This document shows positions 19,125-28,309 of a DNA stretch of 64,000 bases, piece after piece; positions within the stretch are counted from its first letter, which is position 1; every line of letters starts with the position of its first letter. The position numbers were made by a program, and so were the translations under genes. Where the stretch lies: positions 91,298 to 155,297 of the forward strand of contig JAUSJX010000097.1 in NCBI GenBank assembly GCA_030647435.1. Reading direction: 5' to 3'. The DNA is from Candidatus Rokuibacteriota bacterium (lineage in GTDB: Bacteria > Methylomirabilota > Methylomirabilia > Rokubacteriales > CSP1-6). The notes below the pieces were generated by a model. That model was not told where the DNA came from and made no database searches. It saw nothing but the letters and a program-made list of their open reading frames with translations.

Positions 19125-20066
19125 ATGAGCTACCAGCGGACGATCAGGCGGCAGGTTTCGGTGGAAGGTATTGGGCTTCATTCCGGCGAACCGGTCAAGC
19201 TCACGCTGTCCCCCGCCGCCGCTGACACCGGCATTCTCTTCCGAGCGGCTGACGGGACCCTGGTCCCGGCCGACATTGAGCATGTCGTAGACGGGCGTGC
19301 GGCAACCACGCTCGGCGCCTTCGGCGTGCGGGTGCGCACCATCGAGCATCTGATGGCCGCCGCCGCCGCGCTCGGCATCGACAACTTCGTGGCCGACGTC
19401 AGCGCCGAGGAGGTCCCCGCCCTCGACGGCAGCGCCAAGCCCTTCGTGGACCTGCTCTACTCTGCGGGCGCCGTCACGCTGCCAGTTCCGCGCCGCGCGG
19501 TCACCGTCCGCGAGCCCGTGCGCGTCGGGGACGGCAACCGCTGGCTCGAGATCGCCCCTTCGGACGTCTTCCGCATCACCTACACGCTCGACAACCCGCA
19601 TCCCGTCGTGGGCTGCCAGGTCGTCTCCCTCGATGTGAGCGAGAGTGTGTTCGTGGACGAGCTGGCCCCGGCCCGGACCTACGGCTTCCTGAAGGACGTG
19701 GCGGCCATGCGGAAGAACGGGCTGGCACGCGGCGGCTCCCTCGACAATGCCGTCGTGGTCGGCAAGCGTTCGGTGCTCAACGACAGCCTCCGCTTCGAGG
19801 ACGAGTTCGTCCGGCACAAGATGCTCGACCTGGTGGGCGACCTCTGGCTCCTGGGCCGCCCGCTCACGGGTCACATCACGGCCAGGAACGCCGGCCACGC
19901 GCTCAACCACGAGCTGGTCGCCGCCATGATGGACGCCCTCGCCGCCGAGCGGCGCCAGCGGGTCGCGCGGCCGCAGACGCAAGCCCCGGGGACCCTCGCA
20001 GGTCGCCTGGAGCGGCTCGTGCCGGGCAACGGCCTCTCGTCCCACCCCGGCATCGCAGCCCTCTAG
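19125..20066 (+). CDS. lpxC: UDP-3-O-acyl-N-acetylglucosamine deacetylase
   Basis: Zinc enzyme that catalyses the committed step of lipid A synthesis, showing that the cell has an outer membrane with lipopolysaccharide. The start MSYQRTIRRQVSVEGIGLHS matches the family. Zinc and catalytic residues lie in TIEHLMAAAAALGIDN, in HKMLDLVGDLWLLG and in NAGHALNHELV; EVPALDGSAKPF is the substrate strand. At 313 residues it is normal. Earlier in-frame ATGs at 19080 and 19092 are possible but would add non-conserved sequence. Confidence 0.94.
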   Translation: MSYQRTIRRQVSVEGIGLHSGEPVKLTLSPAAADTGILFRAADGTLVPADIEHVVDGRAATTLGAFGVRVRTIEHLMAAAAALGIDNFVADVSAEEVPALDGSAKPFVDLLYSAGAVTLPVPRRAVTVREPVRVGDGNRWLEIAPSDVFRITYTLDNPHPVVGCQVVSLDVSESVFVDELAPARTYGFLKDVAAMRKNGLARGGSLDNAVVVGKRSVLNDSLRFEDEFVRHKMLDLVGDLWLLGRPLTGHITARNAGHALNHELVAAMMDALAAERRQRVARPQTQAPGTLAGRLERLVPGNGLSSHPGIAAL

Positions 20067-20127
20067 CAGCCGACTCAAACCCCTCCAAGCTGCCCGGCTT
20101 TCCCGGGCTCCTGGCCCCGCCCGACGC

Positions 20128-20133
20128 TATAAT
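20128..20133 (+). promoter_or_regulatory. TATAAT -10 element before the DUF4390 gene
   Basis: A perfect TATAAT lies in the 94-base gap after lpxC. Transcription would begin around 20140, which favours the GTG at 20161 over the earlier GTG at 20137 as the start of the next gene. No good -35 hexamer is present at 16-18 bases upstream, so the call is tentative. Confidence 0.4.
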
Positions 20134-20160
20134 GACGTGTCCGTGGGAAGACCTCCAGCC

Positions 20161-20736
20161 GTGAGCCACCAGGCTAGCCCCTGGGTGATCGCCCTGGTCG
20201 CCCTGCTCGTGGTCTGTCTCCCGGCCCCGGCCGCCCGGGCCGAGAGTGACCTCCGCATCAGCAACCTCTCCATCTTCCTCAACGATTTCGACGTCACCGT
20301 CCAGGGCGTGCTCTTGGGCGCCGTGCCGTCCACGCTCACCGAGAGCTTGCACAGCGGCGTGCCCGTGCACGTGCGCTTCCTCGTAGAGCTTTGGCAGCAG
20401 CGCTTCCGCAACCGGCTCCTGCAATCGCGCACGATCGAGCGCCAGGTGACGTACAACCCCGCGACCAAGGAGTACAAGGTCGTGTCGCTCGGCGGCGAGG
20501 AGCGCGAGCCCTTCATGACCAAGAAGTTCCGCGAGGCCCAGCGCGTCGTCTCCGAGCTCCGCGCCGGCAAGCTCGCCCCGGACGCCGCGCTCGACCCCCA
20601 GGAGCTCTACTTCATCCGGGTCCGCGCCGACGTCTCGCTCAACGGCGTCAACTCGTGGATCGCCCGGTTCAGCGGAGAGGCGGCCGAGTCGGACTGGGTC
20701 CAGTCGCCGCTGCTCACACCCACGAGGCGCCAGTGA
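20161..20736 (+). CDS. DUF4390 domain-containing protein
   Basis: Exported protein of unknown function, 191 residues. A signal peptide is clear: a hydrophobic run ALVALLVVCLPAPA followed by a cleavage site after ARA. The mature part is beta-rich and matches the DUF4390 family (RISNLSIFLNDFDVTVQG, IERQVTYNPATKEY). In several bacteria the gene lies directly before ntrY, as here, where the stop overlaps the kinase GTG. A role in envelope sensing is possible but unproven. Confidence 0.8.
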   Translation: MSHQASPWVIALVALLVVCLPAPAARAESDLRISNLSIFLNDFDVTVQGVLLGAVPSTLTESLHSGVPVHVRFLVELWQQRFRNRLLQSRTIERQVTYNPATKEYKVVSLGGEEREPFMTKKFREAQRVVSELRAGKLAPDAALDPQELYFIRVRADVSLNGVNSWIARFSGEAAESDWVQSPLLTPTRRQ

Positions 20737-23000
20737 GCCCGCTGATCGACACCCCGGCCGAGCAGCGGGGCCATTACCGGCGCAACCTGCTCATCGTCTC
20801 CGGCGGGCTCGCGCTCCTGGCCCTGGCGTGGTGGGGGTTCAAGGTCTGGCTTCATACGCCACAGGTTCCCCTCGCCTCCAACCTGGCCGTATTCGCGCTC
20901 TTCAACCTGAACCTGATCGTCTTCCTGCTGCTCGTGCTCCTGCTCTTCCGCAACCTGGTCAAGCTCGCCTTCGAGCGGCGGCAGAAGGTCCTGGGCGCCC
21001 GGTTCAAGGCCAAGCTTGTCCTCGCCTTCCTGTCGCTGTCGCTGACGCCGGCCATCCTCATCTTCATCATTGCGTCGAACTTCATCAACACGTCGATCGA
21101 GGGCTGGTTCAAGCCGCAGGTGGAGCGGCCGCTCGACCAGGCCCTCGAGGTCGCGCAGACGTACTACCAGGGCCAGGAGGCCATGGCCCTGCGCCACGCG
21201 CGCTACATGGCCGACGTGCTCGCGCGCGAGGGTTTCATGGCCCCGAACCAGCGCCCGGTGCTGCAGACGTACCTCAACGGCCAGCAGGAGCGGCTCGGGC
21301 TCGCCGCCATCACGGTCTTCAACCGCGGCGGCCAGCTGATCGTGCACGCCAGGGACGCGACGATCGGGCCCGCCGTGCCGACGAAGTCGGTGAACAAGGA
21401 GCAGGTGAGACAGGGGCTCGCCGGGAAGGAAGTGACGACGGTCCACGAGCTCGATCGGGGCGACATGATCCAGGCCATCGTGCCCATCAAGAGCAGCGAC
21501 CGCGGAGTCGCGGGCGCGCTCGTCGTCGGCAGCTACGTGACGCAGCGGCTCGAGTCCCGCCTGCGGGGCATCAGCCAGTCCTTCCAGGAGTACAAGCAGC
21601 TTCGGCTGCTCAAGCAGCCGCTCAAGGGCATCTACATCCTGCTCTTCCTCCTGATGACCCTCGTCATCGTCTTCTCGGCGACGTGGTTCGGCCTCTACCT
21701 CGCGCGCGGCATCACGGAGCCCATCCAGATGCTCGCGGAGGGCACGCGGGCGGTCGCCGCGGGCAACCTGAACTACAAGGTCCTGGTCCGCGCCGACGAC
21801 GAGATCGGCGTCCTCGTCGACTCCTTCAACCGGATGACGAGCGACCTCGCCTCCTCGCAGACCAAGCTCGAATACACGTACCGCGATCTCCAGGCCAAGC
21901 ACGAGGAGGTCGAGCAGCGGCGCCGCTATACGGAGACCGTCCTCGAGGCCGTCGCCACGGGCGTGCTCTCGCTCGACCCGGCCGGGCGCATCACGACCAT
22001 CAACGGCGCCGCCGAGCGCATGCTGGGCGTGCCGGCCGCGTCGGCCCAAGGCCAGCCCGCTTCGGCCGTGCTGCGGCCGCCGATGCACTCCGAGCTCGCC
22101 GCGCTGATCCAGCGCATGAACCGGCTGCGCGAGGGCGCGCTCGAGCGCGAGGTCCACCTCCGTCGCGATGGCCACGCGGTCACGCTGCTGGCCTCGGCGA
22201 CGGTCCTCAAGGGGCCCGAGGGCGCCTACCTGGGCATGGTGCTCGTCTTCGACGACCTGACTGAGCTCCTCAAGGCCCAGCGCCTGGCGGCCTGGCGCGA
22301 AGTCGCACAGCGCATCGCGCACGAGATCAAGAACCCGCTGACGCCGATCCAGCTCTCGGCCCAGCGACTCCGGCGCCGGCTGTCCACCGACCGGAGCCCG
22401 GAGGAGAAGCAGCTCCTCGAAGAAGCCACGGCCACCATCGTGCAGGAGGTCGAGGGGCTCAAGCAGCTGGTCGACGAGTTCTCGCGCTTCGCGCGGATGC
22501 CGGCGCTCCAGCCCCGCGCCACGGACCTCGGGCGCCTGCTCGAGGGCGTGGTCGTCCTCTACCGCGAGTCCCATCCCGGGCTCGCCATCAAGGCGTCGTT
22601 CTCGCCCGACATGCCGCCGGTCGAGGTCGACCCGGACCAGATCAAGCGCGCGGTGCTGAACCTCGTGGACAACGCGGTCGAGGCGGTGGGCGGCGTGGGC
22701 GCCGTCACGGTCGAGACCATCTGGCTGCCGGAGAGCCGGCGCGCGCGCATCGTCGTCGCAGATGACGGCCCCGGTATCCCGGCCGAGGACAAGGAGCGGC
22801 TCTTCCTGCCGTACTTCTCGACCAAGGCCGGCGGCACGGGCCTGGGCCTCCCCATCGTGCACCAGATCGTCACCGACCACGGCGGCACCATCTGGGTCGA
22901 GGACGCCGTGCCGCAGGGTACGCGCTTCGTCGTGGAGCTGCCCGTTGGCCGCCTGGCGGTCGCCCCGGCCGAGCCCGAAGCGACAGTGAAGGCCGGCTAG
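20733..23000 (+). CDS. ntrY: Sensor histidine kinase, NtrY family
   Basis: Membrane kinase partnered with the NtrX regulator encoded next. The 755-residue protein has several N-terminal membrane segments with a periplasmic sensor loop. A HAMP domain follows at about 325-385 (LARGITEPIQML), then PAS at about 395-500 and HisKA with phosphoacceptor H530 in RIAHEIKNPLTPIQLS. The ATPase domain has LNLVDNAVEAV, DDGPGIPAED and GGTGLGLPIV. The GTG start overlaps the DUF4390 stop, and ntrX follows directly. Confidence 0.92.
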   Translation: MSPLIDTPAEQRGHYRRNLLIVSGGLALLALAWWGFKVWLHTPQVPLASNLAVFALFNLNLIVFLLLVLLLFRNLVKLAFERRQKVLGARFKAKLVLAFLSLSLTPAILIFIIASNFINTSIEGWFKPQVERPLDQALEVAQTYYQGQEAMALRHARYMADVLAREGFMAPNQRPVLQTYLNGQQERLGLAAITVFNRGGQLIVHARDATIGPAVPTKSVNKEQVRQGLAGKEVTTVHELDRGDMIQAIVPIKSSDRGVAGALVVGSYVTQRLESRLRGISQSFQEYKQLRLLKQPLKGIYILLFLLMTLVIVFSATWFGLYLARGITEPIQMLAEGTRAVAAGNLNYKVLVRADDEIGVLVDSFNRMTSDLASSQTKLEYTYRDLQAKHEEVEQRRRYTETVLEAVATGVLSLDPAGRITTINGAAERMLGVPAASAQGQPASAVLRPPMHSELAALIQRMNRLREGALEREVHLRRDGHAVTLLASATVLKGPEGAYLGMVLVFDDLTELLKAQRLAAWREVAQRIAHEIKNPLTPIQLSAQRLRRRLSTDRSPEEKQLLEEATATIVQEVEGLKQLVDEFSRFARMPALQPRATDLGRLLEGVVVLYRESHPGLAIKASFSPDMPPVEVDPDQIKRAVLNLVDNAVEAVGGVGAVTVETIWLPESRRARIVVADDGPGIPAEDKERLFLPYFSTKAGGTGLGLPIVHQIVTDHGGTIWVEDAVPQGTRFVVELPVGRLAVAPAEPEATVKAG

Positions 23001-24368
23001 ATGTCGGCCGAGCACATCCTGATCGTGGACGATGAGCGCGCCATCCAGACGTCCCTGCGGGGCGTGCTCGAAGACGAGGGATATCGGGTCACGGCCGTGG
23101 GCTCCGCCGAGGAGGCGCTGGCGCGCCTCGCCGACGACGCGCCGGATCTGGTCTTCCTCGACATCTGGATGCCCGGCATGGACGGCCTCGAGGCGCTGGC
23201 CGAGATCAAGCAGCGGCGGCCGGAGACGGCCGTGGTGATGATCTCGGGCCACGGCACCATCGAAACCGCCGTCAAGGCGACCAAGCTCGGCGCGTACGAC
23301 TTCGTGGAAAAGCCGCTCTCCCTCGAGAAGACGCTCCTCGTCGTGGAGCGCACGCTCGAGCATGCCCGCCTGGAGCAGCAGCATCGCCAGCTGCGGGAGC
23401 GCGTGGAGCGCGGCCAGGAGATCGTCGGCAAGTGCGCCGTGATCGAGGAGCTGCGCCAGCAGATCGCGGTCGCGGCGCCGACAACGGGGCGCGTCCTCAT
23501 CCACGGCGAGAGCGGCTCGGGCAAGGAGCTGGTCGCGCGCGCCATCCACGCCCGCTCTACCCGTGCCGAGGGGCCCTTCGTCGAGGTCAACTGCGCCGCG
23601 GTACCGGAGGAGCTGATCGAGTCCGAGCTCTTCGGCCACGAGCGGGGCGCCTTCACCGGCGCCGTGGCGCGCCGCCGGGGCAAGTTCGAGCTGGCGGACG
23701 GCGGCACGCTCTTCCTCGACGAGATCGGGGACATGAGTCTCAAGACCCAGGCCAAGGTGCTGCGCGTCCTGGAGGAGCAGGCGTTCGAGCGGGTCGGCGG
23801 CAAGGAGACGATCCGCGTGGACGTCCGCGTCATCACCGCCTCGAACCAGAACCTCCAGGAGCAGATCGGCGCCGGCCGCTTCCGCGAGGATCTCTTTTAT
23901 CGGCTTAACGTCATCCCGATCGAGGTGCCGCCGCTCCGCAAGCGCAAGGAGGATATCCCGGCGCTGGTGGAGCACTTCATCGCGCTCTTCTCGGCCGAGA
24001 ACGGGCGGCGCCCGAAGACCATCGCCGCCGAGGCGCTCGCCTACTTCCTCACCTACGACTGGCCGGGCAACGTGCGCGAGCTCCGCAACATGGTCGAGCG
24101 GCTGGTCATCATGGCCCCCCGCGACGTCATCGGTCCAGAGGACCTGCCGCCACCGCTCCGCACCCGCGAGGAGGCGGAGGCCGGCGACGGCCCGCAGCGC
24201 GACCGGAAGCTCAAGGACGCCCGCGACGCCTTCGAGCGCGCCTACATCCTGGGCGAGCTGCGCGCGCACGAGTGGAACATGACCCGCACGGCCGAGAAGC
24301 TCGGCATCGAGCGCAGTCACCTCTACCGCAAGCTCAAGACCTACGGCATCAGCCCGCCCAAGCCGTAG
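23001..24368 (+). CDS. ntrX: Sigma-54-dependent response regulator, NtrX family
   Basis: Transcription regulator of 455 residues that is phosphorylated by NtrY. The receiver domain has its acceptor D54 in VFLDIWMPGMDG. The AAA+ domain has Walker A GESGSGKELVARAIH (about 169), the sigma-54 contact loop GAFTGA (about 216) and Walker B LFLDEIGDM. A Fis-type helix-turn-helix ends the protein (TRTAEKLGIERSHLYRKL). The intact GAFTGA loop suggests activation through sigma-54. The ATG abuts the ntrY stop. Confidence 0.94.
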   Translation: MSAEHILIVDDERAIQTSLRGVLEDEGYRVTAVGSAEEALARLADDAPDLVFLDIWMPGMDGLEALAEIKQRRPETAVVMISGHGTIETAVKATKLGAYDFVEKPLSLEKTLLVVERTLEHARLEQQHRQLRERVERGQEIVGKCAVIEELRQQIAVAAPTTGRVLIHGESGSGKELVARAIHARSTRAEGPFVEVNCAAVPEELIESELFGHERGAFTGAVARRRGKFELADGGTLFLDEIGDMSLKTQAKVLRVLEEQAFERVGGKETIRVDVRVITASNQNLQEQIGAGRFREDLFYRLNVIPIEVPPLRKRKEDIPALVEHFIALFSAENGRRPKTIAAEALAYFLTYDWPGNVRELRNMVERLVIMAPRDVIGPEDLPPPLRTREEAEAGDGPQRDRKLKDARDAFERAYILGELRAHEWNMTRTAEKLGIERSHLYRKLKTYGISPPKP

Positions 24369-24499
24369 CGGGCGTTTCCTTCAGCGGGGTTTCGTGATAC
24401 CTAGGTAGGGCCCCTGCCGCGCCAGTGCCGTCGTGGAACAGCCGGGCACAACCTGGGACAAGATTCCACTCGGGTCTCGACCCGCCAAGGAGGATCAGG

Positions 24500-25678
24500 A
24501 TGCGACGTGTCTCCGGGCTTCTCTCCATCGTGCTGGCTGTCGCGCTCAGCGCCGTCGGTCCGGCGCTTGCCCAATCGAAGGAGCCCGTCAAGATCGGGCT
24601 GTCGGCCGCCGTCTCCGGCGGCTCCGCCGCCTCGGGTGAGGCGATCAAGCGCGGGCTCCTGATCGCCATCGACGAGATCAACGCCAAGGGCGGCGTGCTC
24701 GGCGGGCGCAAGCTCGAGCTGGTCATTCGCGACGATGAGGGCAACCCCCAGAAGGGCGTCACCATCGCGCGCGAGCTCGTCGAGCGCGAGAAGGTCGCGG
24801 CGATCTTCGGCGGCCTGCACACGACGGTAGCGCTCGCGCAGGTGCCGGTCTGGCAGGAGCTCAAGACGCCGTACATGGGCGCCTGGGCCGCCGGCACCAA
24901 CATCACGCGCAACGGGCAGACGCCGAACTACGTGTTCCGCGTCTCGGCCAACGACGACTACGTCGACCGGTTCCTGTCGCGCTACGCGATCGAGGTGCTG
25001 AAGAAGAGCAAGCCGGGCCTGCTGCTCGAGAACACGCCCTGGGGGCAGTCCAACGAGGCCGGCTTGACCAAGTGGTTCGGCGAGAAGGGCATCAAGGCGG
25101 TCGGCGTCGAGCGCTTCAACTGGAACGACCCCGACATGAGCCCGCAGCTCCTCCGCCTCAAGAGCGCGGGCGCCGACCACATCGTGCTCGTGGCCAACGC
25201 GCCCGAGGGCGCGCAGGTCCTGCGCTCCAAGGCCAAGCTCGGCTGGGACACGGCCATGATCTCGCACTGGGGCATCTCGGGCGGCCGCTTCGCCGAGCTG
25301 ACAGGCGACCTGTCCGAGGGCGTCACCTTCCTCCAGACGTACACCTTCTCCGGCAAGCAGAGCGACCGCGGCCAGTACGTGCTCAAGATGCTGCGCGAGA
25401 AGTACGGCGTGAAGGAGCCGGGCGACGTCATCGCGCCGGTGGGCACGGCGAACGCCTACGACGGCCTCCACCTCGTCGCGCTCGCCATCGACCAGGCCGG
25501 ATCCACCGACGGGCCCAAGGTCCGCGATGCGCTCGAGAACCTCAAGGGCGAGTACAAGGGGCTCATCAAGACCTACAAGCGGCCGTTCACGCCCGAGCAG
25601 CACGACGCGCTGACCGACGAAGACTACGTCATGGTCGTCTGGAAGAGCGGCAAGATCGTCCCGGTGACTATGAAGTAA
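24500..25678 (+). CDS. Branched-chain amino-acid-type ABC transporter substrate-binding protein
   Basis: Periplasmic receptor of the LivJ/LivK type (Peripla_BP_6), 392 residues. The signal peptide is MRRVSGLLSIVLAVALSAVG with cleavage near ALAQ. The mature domain shows KIGLSAAVSGGSAASGEA and LVIRDDEGNPQKGVTIAREL. The ATG has AGGAGGATC just upstream. Two permeases and two ATPases follow, so the system is complete. Liv-family receptors bind amino acids, amides, urea or aromatic acids, so the substrate is open. Confidence 0.9.
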   Translation: MRRVSGLLSIVLAVALSAVGPALAQSKEPVKIGLSAAVSGGSAASGEAIKRGLLIAIDEINAKGGVLGGRKLELVIRDDEGNPQKGVTIARELVEREKVAAIFGGLHTTVALAQVPVWQELKTPYMGAWAAGTNITRNGQTPNYVFRVSANDDYVDRFLSRYAIEVLKKSKPGLLLENTPWGQSNEAGLTKWFGEKGIKAVGVERFNWNDPDMSPQLLRLKSAGADHIVLVANAPEGAQVLRSKAKLGWDTAMISHWGISGGRFAELTGDLSEGVTFLQTYTFSGKQSDRGQYVLKMLREKYGVKEPGDVIAPVGTANAYDGLHLVALAIDQAGSTDGPKVRDALENLKGEYKGLIKTYKRPFTPEQHDALTDEDYVMVVWKSGKIVPVTMK

Positions 25679-25679
25679 C

Positions 25680-26549
25680 TTGCTCGTCCAGCTCGTCGTC
25701 ACCGGCTTGGCCCTGGGCAGCATGTACGGGCTGGTCGCCCTCGGGTACCACATCACCTGGGCGACCAGCCGGACCATGAACTTCTCCCAGGGCCACGCCG
25801 TGATGGCGGGCGCGGTGGTCGCCTACACCGTCTTCGTAGCGCTGGGCTGGCCCTTCCCCCTGGCCCTCGTGATCACGCTGGCCGCGCTCGCCGGCTACGG
25901 CGCCCTCGTCGAGCGCATCGCCGTCCGCCCTTTCTTCCTCCGCGCCTCGCCCGCCTGGCTGCTCGCCACCATCGCCGTCGGCATCATCGCGGAGAACGTG
26001 GCGCAGCTGACCTTCGGCAAGGACGCGCGCGCCTTCCCCTCGCCGCTCATGCAGAAGCCCATCTTCGTGGGCTCGGCCGGCTTCTATCCTCAAGAGCTCC
26101 TGGTGCCGGTAGTGGGGCTCCTGCTCATGGGCGTGGTCCAGCTCTTCTACCACCGGACCTCGTACGGCAAGCAGCTCAAGGCCGTGGCCTGGAACCCCGA
26201 GGCCGCCGGGCTCATGGGCATCAACATCCCTCGCGCGGTCATGGCCTCCTACGCGCTCTCGGCCATTCTGGCCGGCGTGGCCGGAGTGCTGCTGGCGCCG
26301 CTCCTCAACGTGGCGCCGCAGATGGGCACCATCATCGGGCTCAAGGCCTTCGCCGTCGCCATCATCGGCGGGCTCACCTCCGCGCCCGGCATCGTCATCG
26401 CGGGCCTCGGGTACGGGCTCGTCGAGGCCTTCACTGCCGGCTATATCTCCACCCGCGCCCGCGAGATCGTAGGCTTCGGGCTCGTGATCCTGGTGCTGAT
26501 CCTGAAGCCGTGGGGACTAATGGGCGATAAGCCGTCGAGGCGGGTGTAG
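25680..26549 (+). CDS. Branched-chain amino-acid-type ABC transporter permease (LivH family)
   Basis: Inner-membrane permease of 289 residues with about eight hydrophobic segments. The N-terminus QLVVTGLALGSMYGLVALGY and the coupling-loop region AVAWNPEAAGLMGINIPR are typical of LivH. It starts with TTG one base after the receptor gene stop, and its own stop overlaps the next GTG, so the cassette is translated as one unit. Confidence 0.9.
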   Translation: MLVQLVVTGLALGSMYGLVALGYHITWATSRTMNFSQGHAVMAGAVVAYTVFVALGWPFPLALVITLAALAGYGALVERIAVRPFFLRASPAWLLATIAVGIIAENVAQLTFGKDARAFPSPLMQKPIFVGSAGFYPQELLVPVVGLLLMGVVQLFYHRTSYGKQLKAVAWNPEAAGLMGINIPRAVMASYALSAILAGVAGVLLAPLLNVAPQMGTIIGLKAFAVAIIGGLTSAPGIVIAGLGYGLVEAFTAGYISTRAREIVGFGLVILVLILKPWGLMGDKPSRRV

Positions 26550-28309
26550 TGGACCGGCTGGGCTGGGCCGCCCTCGCCGCGGCGGCTGCCATCATTCCGC
26601 TCCTCACGTCCAACACGTACTACCTCTACGTCGCTATGTCCGTCGGGCTCCTGACGATCGTGACGGCCGGGCTCAACGTGCTGGTGGGCTTCACCGGCCA
26701 GACCTCGCTCGGCCACGCGGGCCTCTACGCCTTCGGCGCCTACACGGCCGCGCTCTGCGCCACTCGCGCGGGGCTGGGAGAGTGGGCGGCCATCGCCGCG
26801 GCCATCGCCGTCACCTCCGTCGTCGGCGCCGCGGTCGCCGCCGCCGCGCTCCGTGTCTCCGGGCCCTATCTCGCGATGGTCACCATCGCCTTCGGCCTGA
26901 TCGTCGAGGGGGTGCTGATCGAGTGGGGCTCGGTCACCGGCGGGCCCGGCGGGATCTTCAACATCCCCAAGCCCGCGCTCCGCACCCACTACTGGACCGT
27001 GATGCTGGCGGCCGCGCTGGCGCTCTGGCTCACCGCCAACCTTCGCCGCTCGGCCTGGGGGCGCGCCTTCCTCGCGGTCAAGAGCAGCGAGGTCGCCGCG
27101 GAGTCGCTGGGGCTGTCCTCCTACTACGTGCGCATCGCCGCGTTCACCGTCTCGGCCGCGTTCACGGGCGCGGCAGGGGCGCTCTTCACGTTCCTGAACG
27201 GCTACATCTCGCCCGACAGCTTCACGCTGCAGACCTCGATCGTCTTCCTCCTGGCCCTCCTCTTCGGCGGGCTCGGGCGCATCGCCGGCCCCGTCGCGGG
27301 CAGCCTCGCGCTCACCATCCTGCCGGAGCTCCTGACCAGGCTCCTGGACTACCGTCTCATCCTCTACGGCGCGCTCTTGCTCGTGTCGATCTACTGGCTG
27401 CCCGAAGGCGTGATAGGCAAGGTCTCGAAAGCGCGGCGCGCAGGAAGTCGCACCCCCTCACCCAGCCCTCTCCCCCTCGCGGGGAGAGGGTCCAAGACTC
27501 CCTCTCCCCGCTGGGGAGAGGGCCGGGGTGAGGGGCAGCCGCACGGTCCGCTGCTCACCGCGAGCGGAGTGAGCCTCGCGTTCGGCGGCGTCACGGCCCT
27601 CGCCGAAGTTAACGTCGCGGTCGACGGCGGAAGCGTCCACGCCCTCATCGGGCCGAATGGCGCCGGCAAGACCTCGCTCCTTAACCTATTGTCGGGCTTC
27701 TACGCCGCCGACGCCGGAAGCATCGCGCTCGCCGGCCGCTCCATCGTCGGCCTGCAGCCCTATGCGGTCGCGAGGCGGGGCATCGCCCGCACCTTCCAGA
27801 CAGCGCAGGTCTTCGGCGGTCTCTCGGCGAGGGAGAACGTCGCGGTGGGCGTCGCGGGCCCTCGGCTCGGTACCGTCCTCGGCGCGCTCGCCGGGACGCC
27901 CGGCGCCCGCGCTCGCGAAGCCGCGATCCAGGCGCGCGCCCAGGCGCTGCTCGAAGCGCTCGGGCTCGGCGATGTCGCCGAAGAGCCCGCCGAGGCGCTG
28001 GCGGCCGGCCTCCGGCGCAAGCTCGAGATCGCCCGGGCGCTCGCCACAGGGCCCCTGCTCCTGATGCTCGACGAGCCGGCAGCGGGCCTCTCGCCCGCTG
28101 AGATCGCGGCGCTGGACGAGCAGTTGACCGCGCTCCGCGAGCAAGGCGGCCCGGCCGTGATCCTCGTGGAGCACCACATGGATCTCGTGATGGCCGTCTC
28201 GGACCGGATCACGGTGCTCGACTACGGGCGGGTCATCGCCGACGGAGCTCCTGACGCGATCCGCCGCGACCGGGCGGTGATCGAGGCCTACCTGGGCTCC
28301 GCGTCATGA
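26549..28309 (+). CDS. Fused LivM permease and LivG ATPase
   Basis: A single 586-residue chain combines the second permease (LivM, about residues 1-295) with an ATPase (LivG, about 335-586). The permease part has LNVLVGFTGQTSLGHAGLYA. The ATPase has Walker A GPNGAGKTSLLN, GIARTFQTAQVF (LivG-type Q loop) and Walker B LLLMLDEPAAGLS. The signature motif is weak (EALAAGLRRKLEIARAL). The linker of about 35 Pro/Ser/Arg/Gly-rich residues is encoded by a CCCTCTCCCC palindromic repeat, which suggests that repeat insertion joined two formerly separate genes. GTG start. Confidence 0.88.
   Translation: MDRLGWAALAAAAAIIPLLTSNTYYLYVAMSVGLLTIVTAGLNVLVGFTGQTSLGHAGLYAFGAYTAALCATRAGLGEWAAIAAAIAVTSVVGAAVAAAALRVSGPYLAMVTIAFGLIVEGVLIEWGSVTGGPGGIFNIPKPALRTHYWTVMLAAALALWLTANLRRSAWGRAFLAVKSSEVAAESLGLSSYYVRIAAFTVSAAFTGAAGALFTFLNGYISPDSFTLQTSIVFLLALLFGGLGRIAGPVAGSLALTILPELLTRLLDYRLILYGALLLVSIYWLPEGVIGKVSKARRAGSRTPSPSPLPLAGRGSKTPSPRWGEGRGEGQPHGPLLTASGVSLAFGGVTALAEVNVAVDGGSVHALIGPNGAGKTSLLNLLSGFYAADAGSIALAGRSIVGLQPYAVARRGIARTFQTAQVFGGLSARENVAVGVAGPRLGTVLGALAGTPGARAREAAIQARAQALLEALGLGDVAEEPAEALAAGLRRKLEIARALATGPLLLMLDEPAAGLSPAEIAALDEQLTALREQGGPAVILVEHHMDLVMAVSDRITVLDYGRVIADGAPDAIRRDRAVIEAYLGSAS
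27453..27538. repeat. CCCTCTCCCC/GGGGAGAGGG palindromic repeat inside livMG
   Basis: A GC-rich palindromic repeat with ends CCCCTCACC and GGGTGAGGGG and inner CCTCTCCCC/GGGGAGAGG pairs. It is read in frame and supplies the Pro/Ser/Arg-rich linker between the permease and ATPase domains. Related copies lie at 39885, 57401 and 60675. Confidence 0.85.

Noticed and set aside
20607..24320. Very long minus-strand open frame opposite ntrYX
   Set aside because: The translation is Arg/Asp/Glu/Leu-rich without motifs. It is the antisense reading produced by strong GC bias at third codon positions over well-conserved ntrY and ntrX.
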